DNA of 64,000 nt from Phytoseiulus persimilis. Its lineage: Eukaryota; Arthropoda; Arachnida; Mesostigmata; Phytoseiidae. The translations under genes were made by a program, and so were the position numbers. Position 1 is the stretch's first letter. Every line of letters starts with the position of its first letter. Positions 1-19,475 of the stretch are shown here, in pieces. The DNA lies in assembly GCA_037576195.1 (NCBI GenBank), contig CM075103.1:18042001-18106000 (forward strand). The letters are read 5' to 3'. Below the pieces are notes generated by a model, which saw only the letters and a program-made list of their open reading frames with translations, searched no databases and was not told the DNA's origin.

Positions 1-640
1 TCCGAACTCCATTCGAAGTATTATCTCAAGAGCTGGGAGCCACACCAGTAAATCGCTCAGATTCAACCTACGTATCGACAACAACCCCGGTTTGAGATTT
101 CGGTCCCGAGAAGGACAGCGCATTGGTAATGGCGAGTGCTCGCTTTGAGAATCAGATGGACGAGCATTGTAGACAAGGGCCTGATCATGTTCGCCGAGGA
201 CTCTCAAACCACGCTTTTCCTGAGAGTTGTGAACCAGCTTTCTCGGTGCCCGGCCGCGAGCGAGCGGTCTTGGACGTCACCGCATCCCGGAGGGGCGAGG
301 ATGGGGACTCCGTCTGAGCTGGTAGAAGCCTCCGAACCGCTTTCCCGCGGGCGCTTTGCACGGAGCGTGGGGCAACTATGTTTGTTTCAGAACGTCCATA
401 CATCAACTCCGCAGCTCAATCCGAGCTTTGACTCCCTCCTCGGAGCGTGAGACTTTCTCGTGTGTCGTCGGGGAAACCTCGGCGGGAACGGTTGGCGGGA
501 ACATGGGTTGTCGGACGCTGAACATGGATTTCCTTACTCTTCATCGTCCTTAGCACTACGAAAATAATTGTGCCGCTCTCGAGAGCCGAGCATGGTGAGC
601 ATACGATTGAGGAAGATTTCAGTGAGCGATTTCTGTAGTG
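1..640. other. No recognisable gene
   Basis: Short frames are open on both strands but none has recognisable domains, a good start context and consistent splice signals. Nothing further is supported. Confidence 0.5.
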
Positions 641-655
641 TTAAACAAGGAAGCT

Positions 656-661
656 TTTATT
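656..661 (-). promoter_or_regulatory. Poly(A) signal of the secreted-protein gene
   Basis: AATAAA on the minus strand, 62 bases downstream of the stop codon at 723. Position and strand fit 3' end formation of that gene. Confidence 0.55.
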
Positions 662-722
662 GGGCTTTATATTATTTCGGACAAACAAGGTTGTGCATGC
701 TCTCGGGGTTGATGAACTCCGT

Positions 723-1283
723 TTAATACGGACGATCGACGATCTCCTCCTTCGGGGGTTCCGGAGAAGCGTGGCCTGGCTCGATGTGCTTAGAGATCGT
801 GATAGTTTTGCTTTGGGGCTGCGTGAAAACCAGATGAGGGTAAGTCACGCTCTTCTTCTGCCACTGGATTCCTGGGACAGGCACGGCAGGAATTGTGAAG
901 GTTTTCTCGAAATGTGAGGCTGGCGCCGGCACGGTGGGAATCGACGGGAGCTTGGGGAGACCGTGCACCAGCTTCTCCACGGCCAGGGTTTTCGCTTCGG
1001 CAAGCTTGTAAGGAGCGTCCATCACGGTCGAAGTGGCCTTGTAGCCGGCCACGGCGCCGGCCATAGAAGCCGGGATGAGCACCTTCTCCCACAAGTGTCT
1101 AGCGCCCGCGATCTTCAAACCGAGCATTCCGATTCCTGCTTTGGCGGCGAGGATTTTCGGCACCAGGATGAGCTTTCCGCCGATGATCAGGGGAGCCGCG
1201 GCGGCTCCGGCGGCCAAGAACACCGCTTCTGAGCTCACGGCGGAGATCACCAGAACGACGAACATGCTTCTGAAGGCGGCCAT
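723..1283 (-). CDS. Small secreted Ala/Gly/Pro-rich protein
   Basis: Single-exon gene of 186 residues. I chose the ATG at 1283; the open frame extends two codons upstream but only from a GTG. The N-terminus has a hydrophobic core (MFVVLVISAVSSEA) typical of a signal peptide, followed by an alanine/glycine-rich hydrophobic stretch, residues about 20-75, that could also sit in a membrane. The C-terminal half is proline and lysine rich (repeated P-T-V-P and P-A-V-P type steps). No family is recognised; composition resembles cuticle-associated or other extracellular structural proteins, which is inference only. A canonical AATAAA lies 62 bases past the stop on the same strand, and an AATAAAAG stretch about 75 bases upstream of the ATG could serve as a weak TATA-like element. 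Confidence 0.6.
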   Translation of the reverse strand: MAAFRSMFVVLVISAVSSEAVFLAAGAAAAPLIIGGKLILVPKILAAKAGIGMLGLKIAGARHLWEKVLIPASMAGAVAGYKATSTVMDAPYKLAEAKTLAVEKLVHGLPKLPSIPTVPAPASHFEKTFTIPAVPVPGIQWQKKSVTYPHLVFTQPQSKTITISKHIEPGHASPEPPKEEIVDRPY

Positions 1284-1289
1284 GTTCAC

Positions 1290-1832
1290 CAGATGAAGTT
1301 GATGCTCGAATATCGCACTGTACTCGACTCAATGACGGCATCCCCGTTGATCCGATCTTTTATTCGTTCCAAGCGCGCCCTCTACAGAAAGGGCGGCGAC
1401 CGCAAAGATCGAGGAGGAATAGTTTTTCTCTCGAATCATTACGCCTCCCTCTCGGAGCTCCGGCCCCTGTTAGTTTCTCATCCGACAAACTTGATTTCGC
1501 CGAAGACAATTCCCGAGTTTAGATCGATCTAATCGATTCGTTGATTGATGTCGGTACCGAGGCCGGCTTGAGCCGAGGCGCACGTAGAACCGCATCCCGA
1601 GATTCCATCCCGGCCGGAAGCCCACTCCGGTACGAATGCCGACGTGGATTCGTGCCCGATTCCGTGCCACGCGGGATCACGATCTAGAGCCGGCCCAGAT
1701 GCGGGTTGTCGTGACGTGCTTCAAGCGAACGCGCACGTCATGCAAAATGCTCGTCTGTAGGGTCAGATCGGCGATCCAGTCATTGCTTCGTGAGCCATAT
1801 CGAAAAGAACCACGACCTCGTGTAGCGTCGCG
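1290..1832. other. Intergenic, divergent promoter region
   Basis: Lies between the minus-strand secreted-protein gene and the plus-strand RS-rich gene, so it should carry both promoters. No coding region or repeat is recognised. Confidence 0.4.
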
Positions 1833-3011
1833 ATGCCGATGACAACTGTGCATGATTTGGAGCGTGAGGCGCGATCGTACGATCATGGAAACCACCGTGG
1901 TCGTCGACGGAGCAAGAGCCGCGGTGAGTATCGCGCCGAAATTCCTTCGAGAGCGTCAGGGGCGCGCTCCTTACGCTCGATCAGATGAATCGTAGTTTTC
2001 CTCACGAGCTTCGTCTGCATCTTTGCAGAGCATTTGTCAGCTTCGGGCTACCCTCGTGAATCTGGCAGGCGCTTCAACTCAAGAACCCGGTCAGCGTCGA
2101 GGGGGAGGTCTTCCTCGAGACGTCGGAGCCACTCGATGGGTTCGTCGTACAACAACCAGCAGTGGCAAAACCCGCAGATCGTCCTGTCGAATTTCGTCAA
2201 TAAACTGAGAGGCGTCTACAATAAGAAAGTCATGTCAAATGTCGACGCGTTCGTGGATGACACCGTGCAAAACGCCGTTGAGATGAACAACATCAATTTT
2301 CTGATGAGATGCGCGTCGCACCGGATGATTCCCGTGGAATACTGGGTGGTGAGTGTGAGCTTCTGAGCTCGGCCGCGGTCGAACCCCGATCCGGTTGATA
2401 TCGGATCCCGTTAATCCAAACCAATCGAATTGCCGGACGAATCGATCTCAAACCGCTCGTCTGTCGCAGGATGCGAGGAAAGTGCGCAAGACCCGAGAGG
2501 TTCTCCGATTCCTGGAGCAGTGTGCCTCGCAACTGATGCTCGAGGACATCACCGCGCACAAGAAGGAGACCGCGGCTCTGTCGAGGTCCATCGCCAAGAG
2601 CAAGGACTATCTCAAGACGCAACTCTCCGACAGAGACTTCACCCGGCTGGAGAAGCTCGTTGACGCTCATTTCCACGACATGTTCGACGCCGTCCGCCGG
2701 CAGCAGCGAGATAACTTCGCGCGATTGCAACAGGTCTGTTTGCATTCGATCACGAGTTCCAGAGCGAACCGCAACGGCGAAGCAACGGAAGACAACGAAG
2801 CTTCCCGACCGAGTTGAGATTCCGTTATTAAATAACAAACTTATTTCCGCAGCTTTCGCACTCCGGCGGTGACCATAAGCCCCAGAAGCAAGGCAGTCCC
2901 AACAAGGCCTCTCCAGGCCAAGGTCGACACTGGAAACGAGGTGGAAGACAGGACAACGAGCGAAAGAGCCGAAGTGGATCCGACGCGAGCTCTGGTCCAG
3001 CTTCGGATTGA
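1833..3011 (+). CDS. RS-rich four-exon protein, copy A (unknown family)
   Basis: Four exons join in frame: 1833-1923, 2029-2348, 2470-2733 and 2853-3011, giving 277 residues. All introns are 105-121 bases with GT-AG ends (three donors or acceptors are near consensus, e.g. GTGAGT). Intron phases are 1, 0, 0. Residues about 15-70 are rich in Arg-Ser, as in SR-type or otherwise intrinsically disordered RNA-associated proteins. The middle is predicted helical, with a motif RCASHRMIPVEYWV just before the second intron, and LEQCASQLM and LSDRDFTRL in exon 3. The tail is charged, Gly/Ser/Lys rich. I do not recognise the family. A paralogue with the same exon plan follows at 3663-5046. Start: first ATG of the open exon; a second in-frame ATG is two codons later. 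A longer upstream exon cannot be excluded. Confidence 0.75.
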
Positions 3012-3075
3012 ACGGTGTTGCCTTCCGGGGAAGTCGTTTCCAGAGCGGATTCCGAAATTTCTGAGCTGAAGCGAC

Positions 3076-3081
3076 AATAAA
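3076..3081 (+). promoter_or_regulatory. Poly(A) signal of copy A
   Basis: AATAAA 65 bases after the stop codon of the first RS-rich gene, on the same strand. Confidence 0.6.
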
Positions 3082-3662
3082 CTCGTTGATGGAGCCCTTC
3101 GAAAACAATCGTACTGTTTCTAGACTTTTCAAATCCGTTTCCCGAGCAGAATGGAATGGATGGAACCTCGAGTGAGATCGCCGGGTACGTCGGAGCAGAA
3201 CCGCGCCGCTCTCGAACACGAACGATATTTTCTGGCAGAACTCAGCTGAGATCATCTGCTGCGAACACTCTGTAGACAACGAGGCCCGGAAGTGGACCTT
3301 CATGTCGTGAAGTCTTCGGGAATCGGGTCCAGCAACACACAGCAGGTACCTACCGTTGATCGCGGGAAGTCCTACAGCGGGGAGAACGGCGGACAAAGTC
3401 TCTATGGAAAAATTAGCTAAAGAACAGGGGCTTTCCCTCACATTGCCGATAGTTGTCTGTAGTACCGGTTCCCTGCTCATGCGTAGAGCTTCAAGCATTC
3501 TCAAGTGCGCGCGCACGCATCCTACGATAGGCGTGTGTCGCTGATCATGGGCGGCGCGCGCACAAATTGTGTTCGATCGCGACGAAGTTCGCCATTCTGC
3601 GATCGAACTGTCTGGGTGGCATTCGTATACCGTGGCGGTGGTTGGCTAGTACCTTGAACGAG
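3082..3662. other. Spacer between the tandem paralogues
   Basis: No coding region recognised. It must contain the promoter and 5' UTR of copy B. Confidence 0.4.
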
Positions 3663-5046
3663 ATGCCAGGAGGAGGCAGAATGCGCGACCTCGAGCGGGA
3701 CCTCAGAGGATTGAATATCTGTGGGAGACCCACATACCCACAGGATCCTCGGAGGGGCCGAAATGACTTCCGACCCAGTAAGTGAACGTGAGCACGTGTG
3801 AAATTCAGGGCTTGAGCTCTTCGGGAACGTGATCCGTGTGATCAGCAACGGAAGGACTGGATAGCACAGAGGAAGGGTTCGAAAAGTTCCAACGGAAGCT
3901 GCGAATTCGGTTTGACACTTTGAACGGCAGCATACCCGAATCGTGGCCTGTATCCTCGAGAGATGACGCGGCTTGCCATTCCCTCGGATGCTGTGGTGAT
4001 TGATGGTTCTGATAGCAGCTCTTGACTCAATTTCGGGGTGAATATTGCAGGTTCATCGATGGGGACGCGCTCAAGATCGATTTCTCGCAGAAACCGCAGC
4101 GCCTCGATCGCGTCCAACGTTTCGAACGGCTCTCGGCGTCGTGACAGCAGTTCGACCTATTGGTCACTGAACGACTTCAGGGATCAGATGCGATCCCGCT
4201 ACGACTGGCAGGTGCTGCGTGTTGTGAACGATTACGTCGAGGCTAACGAGATCAGCGCCGAAGTCGTCAACACCGAGAACTATCTTCGGCGATGCCGTGA
4301 CTCCGGTCTTATTCCCGAGGTTTATTGGGTTGTGAGTAGGAAGCGTCGTCCTCGTGTTCCCTCCTCACAGCTATTGGAGCTCGAATCCCGCGGCTGGCTG
4401 GGTGGATCTCCGCCGGGATGGGGATTCCCTACTTAACTTCGTTTTCGCCCCGCTTCCACAGATAATCCCGGGAATCCGTCATACCAAAGATGTCACACGT
4501 CTTCTCGACAAATGTTCATTCCAGCTGATGTGCAAAGACCTCAAGAACAATCGCATCGACCATGAGAAGATCGAGGCTCGCATCGATGGTCTCGATAAGC
4601 GCTTATCAAAAATTCTGTCCCAGAGAGATTTCCTCCGACTCACGAGAATAACCAAGCAGCACCGGGACATCCTGTTCGAGAAGATCCGGAACAGACAGCG
4701 GAAAGAGTTCAACGAACTGCGCAAGGTATATTGCGGTATTTCGTGATCCCGGCGAAAGTAGTGCGAGCTAAATCCCCATGTTTGCTGTTCGGTCTTCGTC
4801 GGGAACTTCGTGGCGGCTGACGATCATACCGAGTACACTGAATTCACGCCTGACTCCCCGCAGGTCGTCCTGGACTACGAGCAGCAGCTGAAAAAGAAGA
4901 AGATATCTCCCAGGAAACTGAGTCGTGCACCGGCTGATAACGAGAAGGGTGACGCCGGAACAGAGCGGGAAGGAGAACGCAGCGGTAGGGTGCAACGCCG
5001 CAGAACCACCTCCATTTCCTCCAAGGAGGGTTCAGATGATGATTGA
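3663..5046 (+). CDS. RS-rich four-exon protein, copy B (unknown family)
   Basis: Exons 3663-3777, 4051-4331, 4462-4725 and 4864-5046 join in frame to 280 residues. Intron phases (1, 0, 0) and the 264-base third exon are identical to copy A upstream, so this is a tandem duplicate. Matching landmarks are an early DLERD (DLERE in A), an Arg/Ser-rich stretch around residues 40-65, IPEVYWV at the end of exon 2, LDKCSFQLM and LSQRDFLRL in exon 3, and a charged, disordered C-terminus. Exon 3 is rich in heptad-like hydrophobics and charged residues, suggesting helices or a coiled coil. Sequence identity outside these motifs is low, so the duplication is old. No domain of known function is recognised. 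Confidence 0.78.
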
Positions 5047-5085
5047 TCCCGGCGTCTGAGAGAGGAAGAAATTTCCCTTCCATTT

Positions 5086-5091
5086 AATAAA
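5086..5091 (+). promoter_or_regulatory. Poly(A) signal of copy B
   Basis: AATAAA 40 bases after the stop codon of the second RS-rich gene. Confidence 0.6.
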
Positions 5092-8000
5092 TCATTTGCA
5101 ATGTTTTTATCATCCTCCTCGAAAAGCGCTTCTTATACTTGTTTCTCGTTCTCAGAGTTCCCCGATACTTGTCTCATGCCCGTATACCTGTTGCCGGATG
5201 AATAAATAGCAAGTCGAAATGAATGAACATTAACAATATTTTCCTTCTGCTGTGGGGAGAGTGTCATGAAGGGGAGCTGCCCTCCGATTCAGACCAGAGT
5301 TTTGATGATCCCATCGGAGAATTCCATCGCTTGCGCCTGAGCGACGGCTCCAATTTAGCACTCAATCATAAACAGACAGTTGCGATGAGAATGCATGGGT
5401 TTTGCGATCCGCAAGTTCATGAATTCCGTCTTCGAATCCGGATCTACTTGTTACTTCACCTCGCGTTCCATGAATCAGGGTCCCACCAACGATGGGAACA
5501 AATCGCCTCCACGCTGGGGCAAAGGCGCGGATAAATCGTTCGTCCGAAATGAGTAGACAAACGAGGGAAGCCCGAAACCTGCAGGATTTGAACTCAATCA
5601 TTTGGGATGAAATACCGAGGGTTCCTAGGGTACCCATAGGGATTCACCGTGTAGAGGGAAAACAGTGCATGTCGGTGGCGATTCACGACAAACCTTGCCC
5701 ATTGTGGGAAGAAGGACAGTGTTCGATACGATCGAGGATTGCGTGGTTCGCGCAGAGTACGGCCGAACTCCTCCACGTTTCGTCTGACTCGAAGCATTTG
5801 GGCCCAGTTTTCGGTAGATTCGTGGCGAACGATCCTGCTCCGCGAGCGAAATACCCAGCAAATGGTGCTCACTACACAGTGACTGCTCCCGCGAATCTCA
5901 TTTGTTTTGGCGACATCGTTGACGAGAATTACGGCCTTTCCATAACTCCAATAGACGTTCAAAACACTGCGCATGTAGCGATTCCAGCACCCCCGGAATA
6001 AGGACCTCTGTGCCCAATTCGAAGATGTGAACGATGAGCGGGTATGCATGAGCGCGGCGAAATCATTGACGATGAGCACGAGAAGGAACTTTTTGATCCA
6101 ATTGAGTACCTCAAGAGTCTGGCGCCAGCCGATTTGCCGCCACATAGACTGCATGTGAAGAACAAAGCCAACGGTACCCGTTTGTGCTTCATGACAGTCA
6201 GCAATTGACATGTAGGTTTCTGACCGGAGCATGGAGCGATTGTGTAACCCTGCCGCGCATTGACCATTGGGGAGGAATTCGGTTCTGAATGGCTCTTTTC
6301 GTTTGGCTGTGTTCTGGCGGCACCATGATGATTAGTCTCGCTCTGAGGCGAATCAATTGAGGACCACGAAACGTATTACTTTCAAAGTGCCATGAGAAAT
6401 GAGCGCGCGACCACGAAGCAGAACGGAGGGTGCCTTGAGAGAATTCGGACTGCAAACAGAACTCTCTGTTGACGGAATCGTGCCCTTCCTGGCGCCTAAC
6501 AGAACACCTCCGAGTCGCAACGTGGGCTTCAGGTATCCCGAGGCTTCCGTGATTTGAGTGTATCGGAGTCGATGACTGCACGAATGGCTCCAGAGCATTC
6601 CGTGCCGTTTTATTTTCGGAGACTTGGCTGTTTATGGGCTTGAATGCAACTCGGGAACCCAGAGAGCTCGAACATTCGTTCGACGGAGTTTTCAATCAAG
6701 GGAAGACAAACCGCCGGGCTCCTCGACACAGGAGGAAACATGTTGCCGCACACGTGCGAGGGAGTTCTTCGGAGAAAGTTGGTATCACCTCATCTGAGCT
6801 TCACTTCGAGGTCGATCGGTCCTTTCCAAGCCTCCGATCGATTTGCAAGCGCGGACTTCCCGAGATCGGTTTTGTGAAGTCATTTCCGCGAAAGAAACTT
6901 GTATCAGTTTGCTAGGATATTTGAATCTCCCCACGATGTATCGGACCAAGTTTGAAACTGGGAGCCCCGGTTCAGGTCTTGATCCGGCACGACGCATGTG
7001 TAACGGCACAGCGACATTTAGAAACTCCGGGAAGATTTTCTCATTGGAGTTACGAAAAGGGGCGGAGCCCACATCAGAATGCAGAACGCAACAAAAGCAT
7101 GGACGATCACAGCCATCTGTTCTTACTCCATCCCCGTTCGAACTCCGAGGAAGGTTCCGACTGTGGCCGTCGTTGTCAAACCGCGCGGATGACGCTAATC
7201 AATGTCACGCATGAATTGCCCGGACAAGTTTATCCACATCAATGACCGGGAACGGCCCTGGAAACGAATCCGATCGCTCGAGAAGTGTATTCATGAAGTT
7301 GCTTGCATTCATACAAACAGACCTGCAAAAACTTTCGCCCGCTCGAGAAGAGATCATCATGATTATCATTGATCTTGAAGATGTAGGCTCGTACAGCAAG
7401 TGGGGCTCGACAGCCAAACGCTCATCTGGAATCCTTGAGGGACGGAGGAAGCTCGATGTCCAGATGAGTTTCAGCCGATCCGATCCGTGGGTTCGGATTC
7501 GTGAAGGCAAGGGCCCAGTGTTAGAAGTACGCATGCGCGGCTGCTCGTTTTACTTGGTGCATCCGAACTTGATGATCGAGGACTGACTTCGCGGTTAAGA
7601 ACAGTTCTATCGCGGGCATCCGTATTATCTGGCTCTCTTGCCCATTCCATTGCACATTTCTGATGCGAGACTTCTCTCATACAAATCGGAGGTTCCCATC
7701 GGTGCCCGCCAAACGCTGGCGCAGTTGTAGGAAGTCATCATGATCATTCTCCAGCGCTTCGATTGAAGTCTCCGCTCACAGTTTGACTCCCAATCGCGAG
7801 AAATTACAACCATCTCCGAACGAGTCCGACCTGCCACCCGAGAGAACTTCAACTTGAGGATGCAAAATCTGAACATGGCGTGCGAACTGCTCAGATCCAT
7901 TCAAAGTCTCGATTTTAATCTCTCTGTTCCGACGTGAATGATTCACTCGATCGAACTATCGAACAGGCTCCTTGGCGCTTTTCACTCCTCTTCCGGTCAC

Positions 8001-8906
8001 TCAATTCTCTGTTTTGATGTAATCGTTCTACCTGATCGACCTTTCGCTGGAATAGACTTGGTTCTCGTCTATTCCTTCCCTTCCATATTTGGTCACTCAA
8101 CTCTCCCGAGTCGGCTAATCCCCCAGTTGTTCGCCATGCCATAAGTAAGGGGCATCCAGGACAACGCTCGCAGAAATCCGAGTCGAGTGGAATTGAATCG
8201 CTGGTGCTGCCGACTCAGCTACGAGTGAGGAGTGCTCGGAGAAGCGGATCCTGCTTTCTCGGTGGCATTCGAGGTTAGTACCAATCAATCTGCGAGCGTT
8301 GTCGTGTGAACCGCGGGAGTCAGATTAGCCTCATCAACTCGAGGTCGTGCGAGTCACCTAGGAATTTATCGAATGCCAAGGACTCGGCTCAACAACGAAA
8401 ATGGAAGTTTACGTTCGCGAGGGATCCTCATCTGGAATCGTTTGATTTCTTCCTCTGTACATCTACCCAGATCACACTCTGTCGGATGACATCGACGGCA
8501 TCATCTGGCGGTGGAATTGTTCCGTAACGAGGAGATCGAACTCCGAAGCTCCTGTTTCGGTTCCCACCAGAAGAATGAGAGCCTTCGATTTGATCTGGAA
8601 TCGCTCTTCGAAAGAGCGCCGCTTCCGCCCATCTTTGTCGGCTCCCCTCCTGGCCGCTGGCTCAGGGAAAGCGTGACTGACACTGTGAACGACTTCCGGT
8701 GTTCCGACAAGCCGTCGCCATAGAGTGCTGTTCCCTCCACGCACTTCACCTCCGGCCACCAAGCGCTCCCTGTAAAAGTTTAAACAGCCTCGTTTTTTCC
8801 ATTTCATTCTCTGCTTTCCGACTGGCTCTCCAGTGTTACACCGCACGAATCATCCCCACTCTCGAGGGAAAAACTACAACCACAAGGGACCGCACAGCAT
8901 CGCACC
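5092..8906. other. Long intergenic region without a convincing gene
   Basis: Many overlapping open frames occur on both strands (for example 5492-6001 plus and 5594-6232 minus), some with hydrophobic stretches, but none shows a recognisable domain, consistent splice sites or a poly(A) signal in register. Decayed receptor or transposon sequence is possible; I could not support an identity. The last part should hold the promoter of the ABCC gene. Confidence 0.35.
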
Positions 8907-17216
<8,310 letters not shown>

Positions 17217-17758
17217 CCGTGACTCTCGCGTCGGCTCACGGGGTGAAGTTATGCCCTCCGGGGGAAGCTTCTGCGTGGAGGAACCTCACCTCGCCGGAGC
17301 ATTACAGGTCTACGATCTTCAGCTTGCTGCGTAATTCACCTGCGATAAGTAATACCAGTCCTGCTATGCCGCAAGATTCTCATCTTCACCGCACCGATAT
17401 CCGTATCCGCTTTTCGATTCGCCCGTGGAGAGGATCTGAAGAAGGATTCTGAACTAGAGGAAGGATGTACTCCCGGAGGAAAGATACCTACTTCGGCGTC
17501 TTCGGGGGCTGACGACCGGCTCCACGGATTTCCCTTCTCGGAGACGATAGCAGAACTTCACGAATTCCCGAGTGCCACGGCTGCCAAGGATATCGCTCTT
17601 CACAGCGTCTGACCTTTCTCCCGCAACTGTTCAACTGTTGAGCTCGACGCTGATAGTTACAAATCGGAACCGTTCTCAATGGACCTATGCGATGGGCCGA
17701 GGCACGTCGATGCCGGAAGACATCCAATCAGTGTTTGGACTCCCGATTCCCAAGATTG

Positions 17759-17764
17759 AATAAA
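17759..17764 (+). promoter_or_regulatory. Possible poly(A) signal downstream of the ABCC gene
   Basis: AATAAA, 543 bases past the ABCC stop codon and immediately before the Tc1 relic. It is the first canonical hexamer on this strand that I see after the stop, but the distance makes the assignment uncertain. Confidence 0.3.
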
Positions 17765-17819
17765 GAGTTCGTTTCCTCTCGATTTCGTCCTGGGAAGATT
17801 AAGATCAATCCCTCGATTT

Positions 17820-18592
17820 TAACGAAGATGCTGTTTTCGAGATGGACCGTCTGGCGCGCGATTTCGGCTTTCCCAGTGCTCAAAATAGTTAGGATGCAGA
17901 CTGTCCAGCGCCTCGAGAAGGAACACATCGAGGCCAGAGTGGCATTCGGGAGAGGAAACAAGGATAGAGATTGGACAGCGGTGGGTCTGATGACGAGAAG
18001 TACGGACGAGTCGAGTCAGAGCGTCCCCGTGGTCTTCTAAGTCAATGTTCTATTCTTAGGTCATCTTTTCTGATGAGAAGAAGTTTAACTTGGACGGACC
18101 TGATTGCTATGCGAGCTATTGGAGCGATCTGCGGAAGGAAGCGGTGTTTTTCTCCAAGCGGAACTTCAGTCGGGCGGAGGAACTGGAATTGTGTCCACTA
18201 AAATGAAGACCGCCGATTACGTCGAGATCTTGCAAAATAATCTGAAACCTTTTGTGGCCCAGTTCGAAGACGAAGACTGGACGTTCCAACAGGACAACGC
18301 ACGGATCCACAAGAGCAGAGAGACGTCAGCCTGGTTTCGCTTGGAGAACATCACTGATCTAGACTGGCTGGCCTGTTCTCCTAACCTGAATCCCATGGAG
18401 AACCTGTGGGCAATCATGGTACGCCGCGAATACGCTGAGAACGAGCATTATGACACCGTTGGAGAACTGGAAGAGGCCTTTGAAAGCGCGTGGCTCAGCG
18501 TTGAGTCACTCATCCTCAGGAACCTTATCGAGAGCATGATACGCCACGTTTTTCAACTAATCGGGCGTTCTGGGAGGCTCACAGACTGCTGA
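17820..18592 (+). pseudogene. Tc1/mariner-superfamily transposase relic
   Basis: Pieces of a Tc1-type transposase in order. 17840-17980 encodes the region ending RDWTA, 18060-18175 continues with IFSDEKKFNLDGPD (first catalytic Asp region), and 18195-18592 carries FQQDNARIH (second Asp) and LACSPNLNPMENLW (the glutamate), ending in a stop. Two breaks disable it. About 79 bases lie between the first two pieces, with GT...AG borders, and a one-base frame change with loss of about 15-20 residues occurs near 18175-18195. The canonical SPDLN is SPNLN here. I did not find terminal inverted repeats. In an active element the protein would cut and paste the element at TA sites. Confidence 0.82.
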
Positions 18593-19252
18593 GAACTCAC
18601 GCCCCGATTTGTCTCAAAGAAAACGAGCACTTTCCTATTACAGCGAAGTGTGGAGGGGTTTTGTGGGTTGTTGTAACCATCTGCACCAGTCTCATTCCCG
18701 GCTCAAATTCCCGAGTCGGGATTAAAGGCACTGCCAATGGTATTTTCCTAAGTTGGTGATCGTTCTGCTTCTCGTCAGCCACCTCACCCTGGCCGATTTT
18801 CTCGAGACTCTTCGATTTCGTGAGAATCGGGGGTCTCGTTATCAGCTGAACAGCACTTCATTACTCGTCCGAAAGTTTCGTGGTTTCGGTTGTGTCGATT
18901 CCAACTCGCCGTGTGAGACACATTCTATCGAAGATTCCGAACAATACGAGTCGATACCTCATTCAACGAGTTATGCTTCTTTCCAACGTTATTCAAGGAG
19001 AACCACACGCCTTTTGTCTCCTATAACCACGCTCGCCGAATACACTCGCTCAGGACGGAGTGCCGTCCAGGGAATGCTGAGCTCAATCAGGAACCAATAT
19101 GCTTCAATCACTTACCCCATTCTCCCGTCCCTCTCGCTCACTTTCAACCTCGAGCAGACGCCCCGTTATTGACCACAGCTGAAGACTTGGAAGCTCCGTT
19201 CACGATGGCAGACATAAACGGGTAGCACTGAATGCCAGCTTTCCCTCCCTTT
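18593..19252. other. No recognisable gene
   Basis: AT-richer intergenic stretch after the Tc1 relic; nothing recognised. Confidence 0.4.
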
Positions 19253-19475
19253 GTCCTTTGATTTCCGGCTGAATCTCTCAGCCAGCCCTCAGAAGTGTCC
19301 CAGGATCACATTTCGGTATTGCTTCAGTAACACTCCCTATCGCCTCGCAAATCCCATTGCGGGCGGTGGGCTTGGGTCTCAAGATGGTTCAGATTTAATT
19401 CTGATAGAAATTGAATCCTCTTTTTACCACACAAGAAATTTTTGTTGTCGGCCGGGGATCGATCGCGAAATCGAG
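19253..19475 (-). repeat. SINE copy 1 (tRNA-headed family)
   Basis: On the minus strand this segment reads from a degenerate tRNA B-box-like sequence (GATCGATCCCCGGCCG) through TGGTAAAAAGAGGATT, the conserved core AAGCCCACCGCCCGCAATGG and GGGAGTGTTACTGAAG, to the end CCGGAAATCAAAGG. The core matches copies at 47238-47423 and 58300-58571 closely over about 200 bases. The B box has diverged, so this copy is probably not transcribed. Confidence 0.8.

Noticed and set aside
2293-3516. 407-codon open frame on the minus strand
   Set aside because: It lies antisense to the spliced exons of RS-rich copy A, whose exon plan is confirmed by its paralogue. No recognisable domain.
5492-6232. Overlapping plus- and minus-strand frames of 169 and 212 codons
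   Set aside because: Both strands are open through the same bases, hydrophobic stretches are short, and no domain or splice pattern supports either one.
6710-6770. Aspartic-protease-like GLLDTGG peptide, hinting at a retroelement
   Set aside because: Isolated short match with no reverse transcriptase, gag or integrase motif nearby in the same direction.
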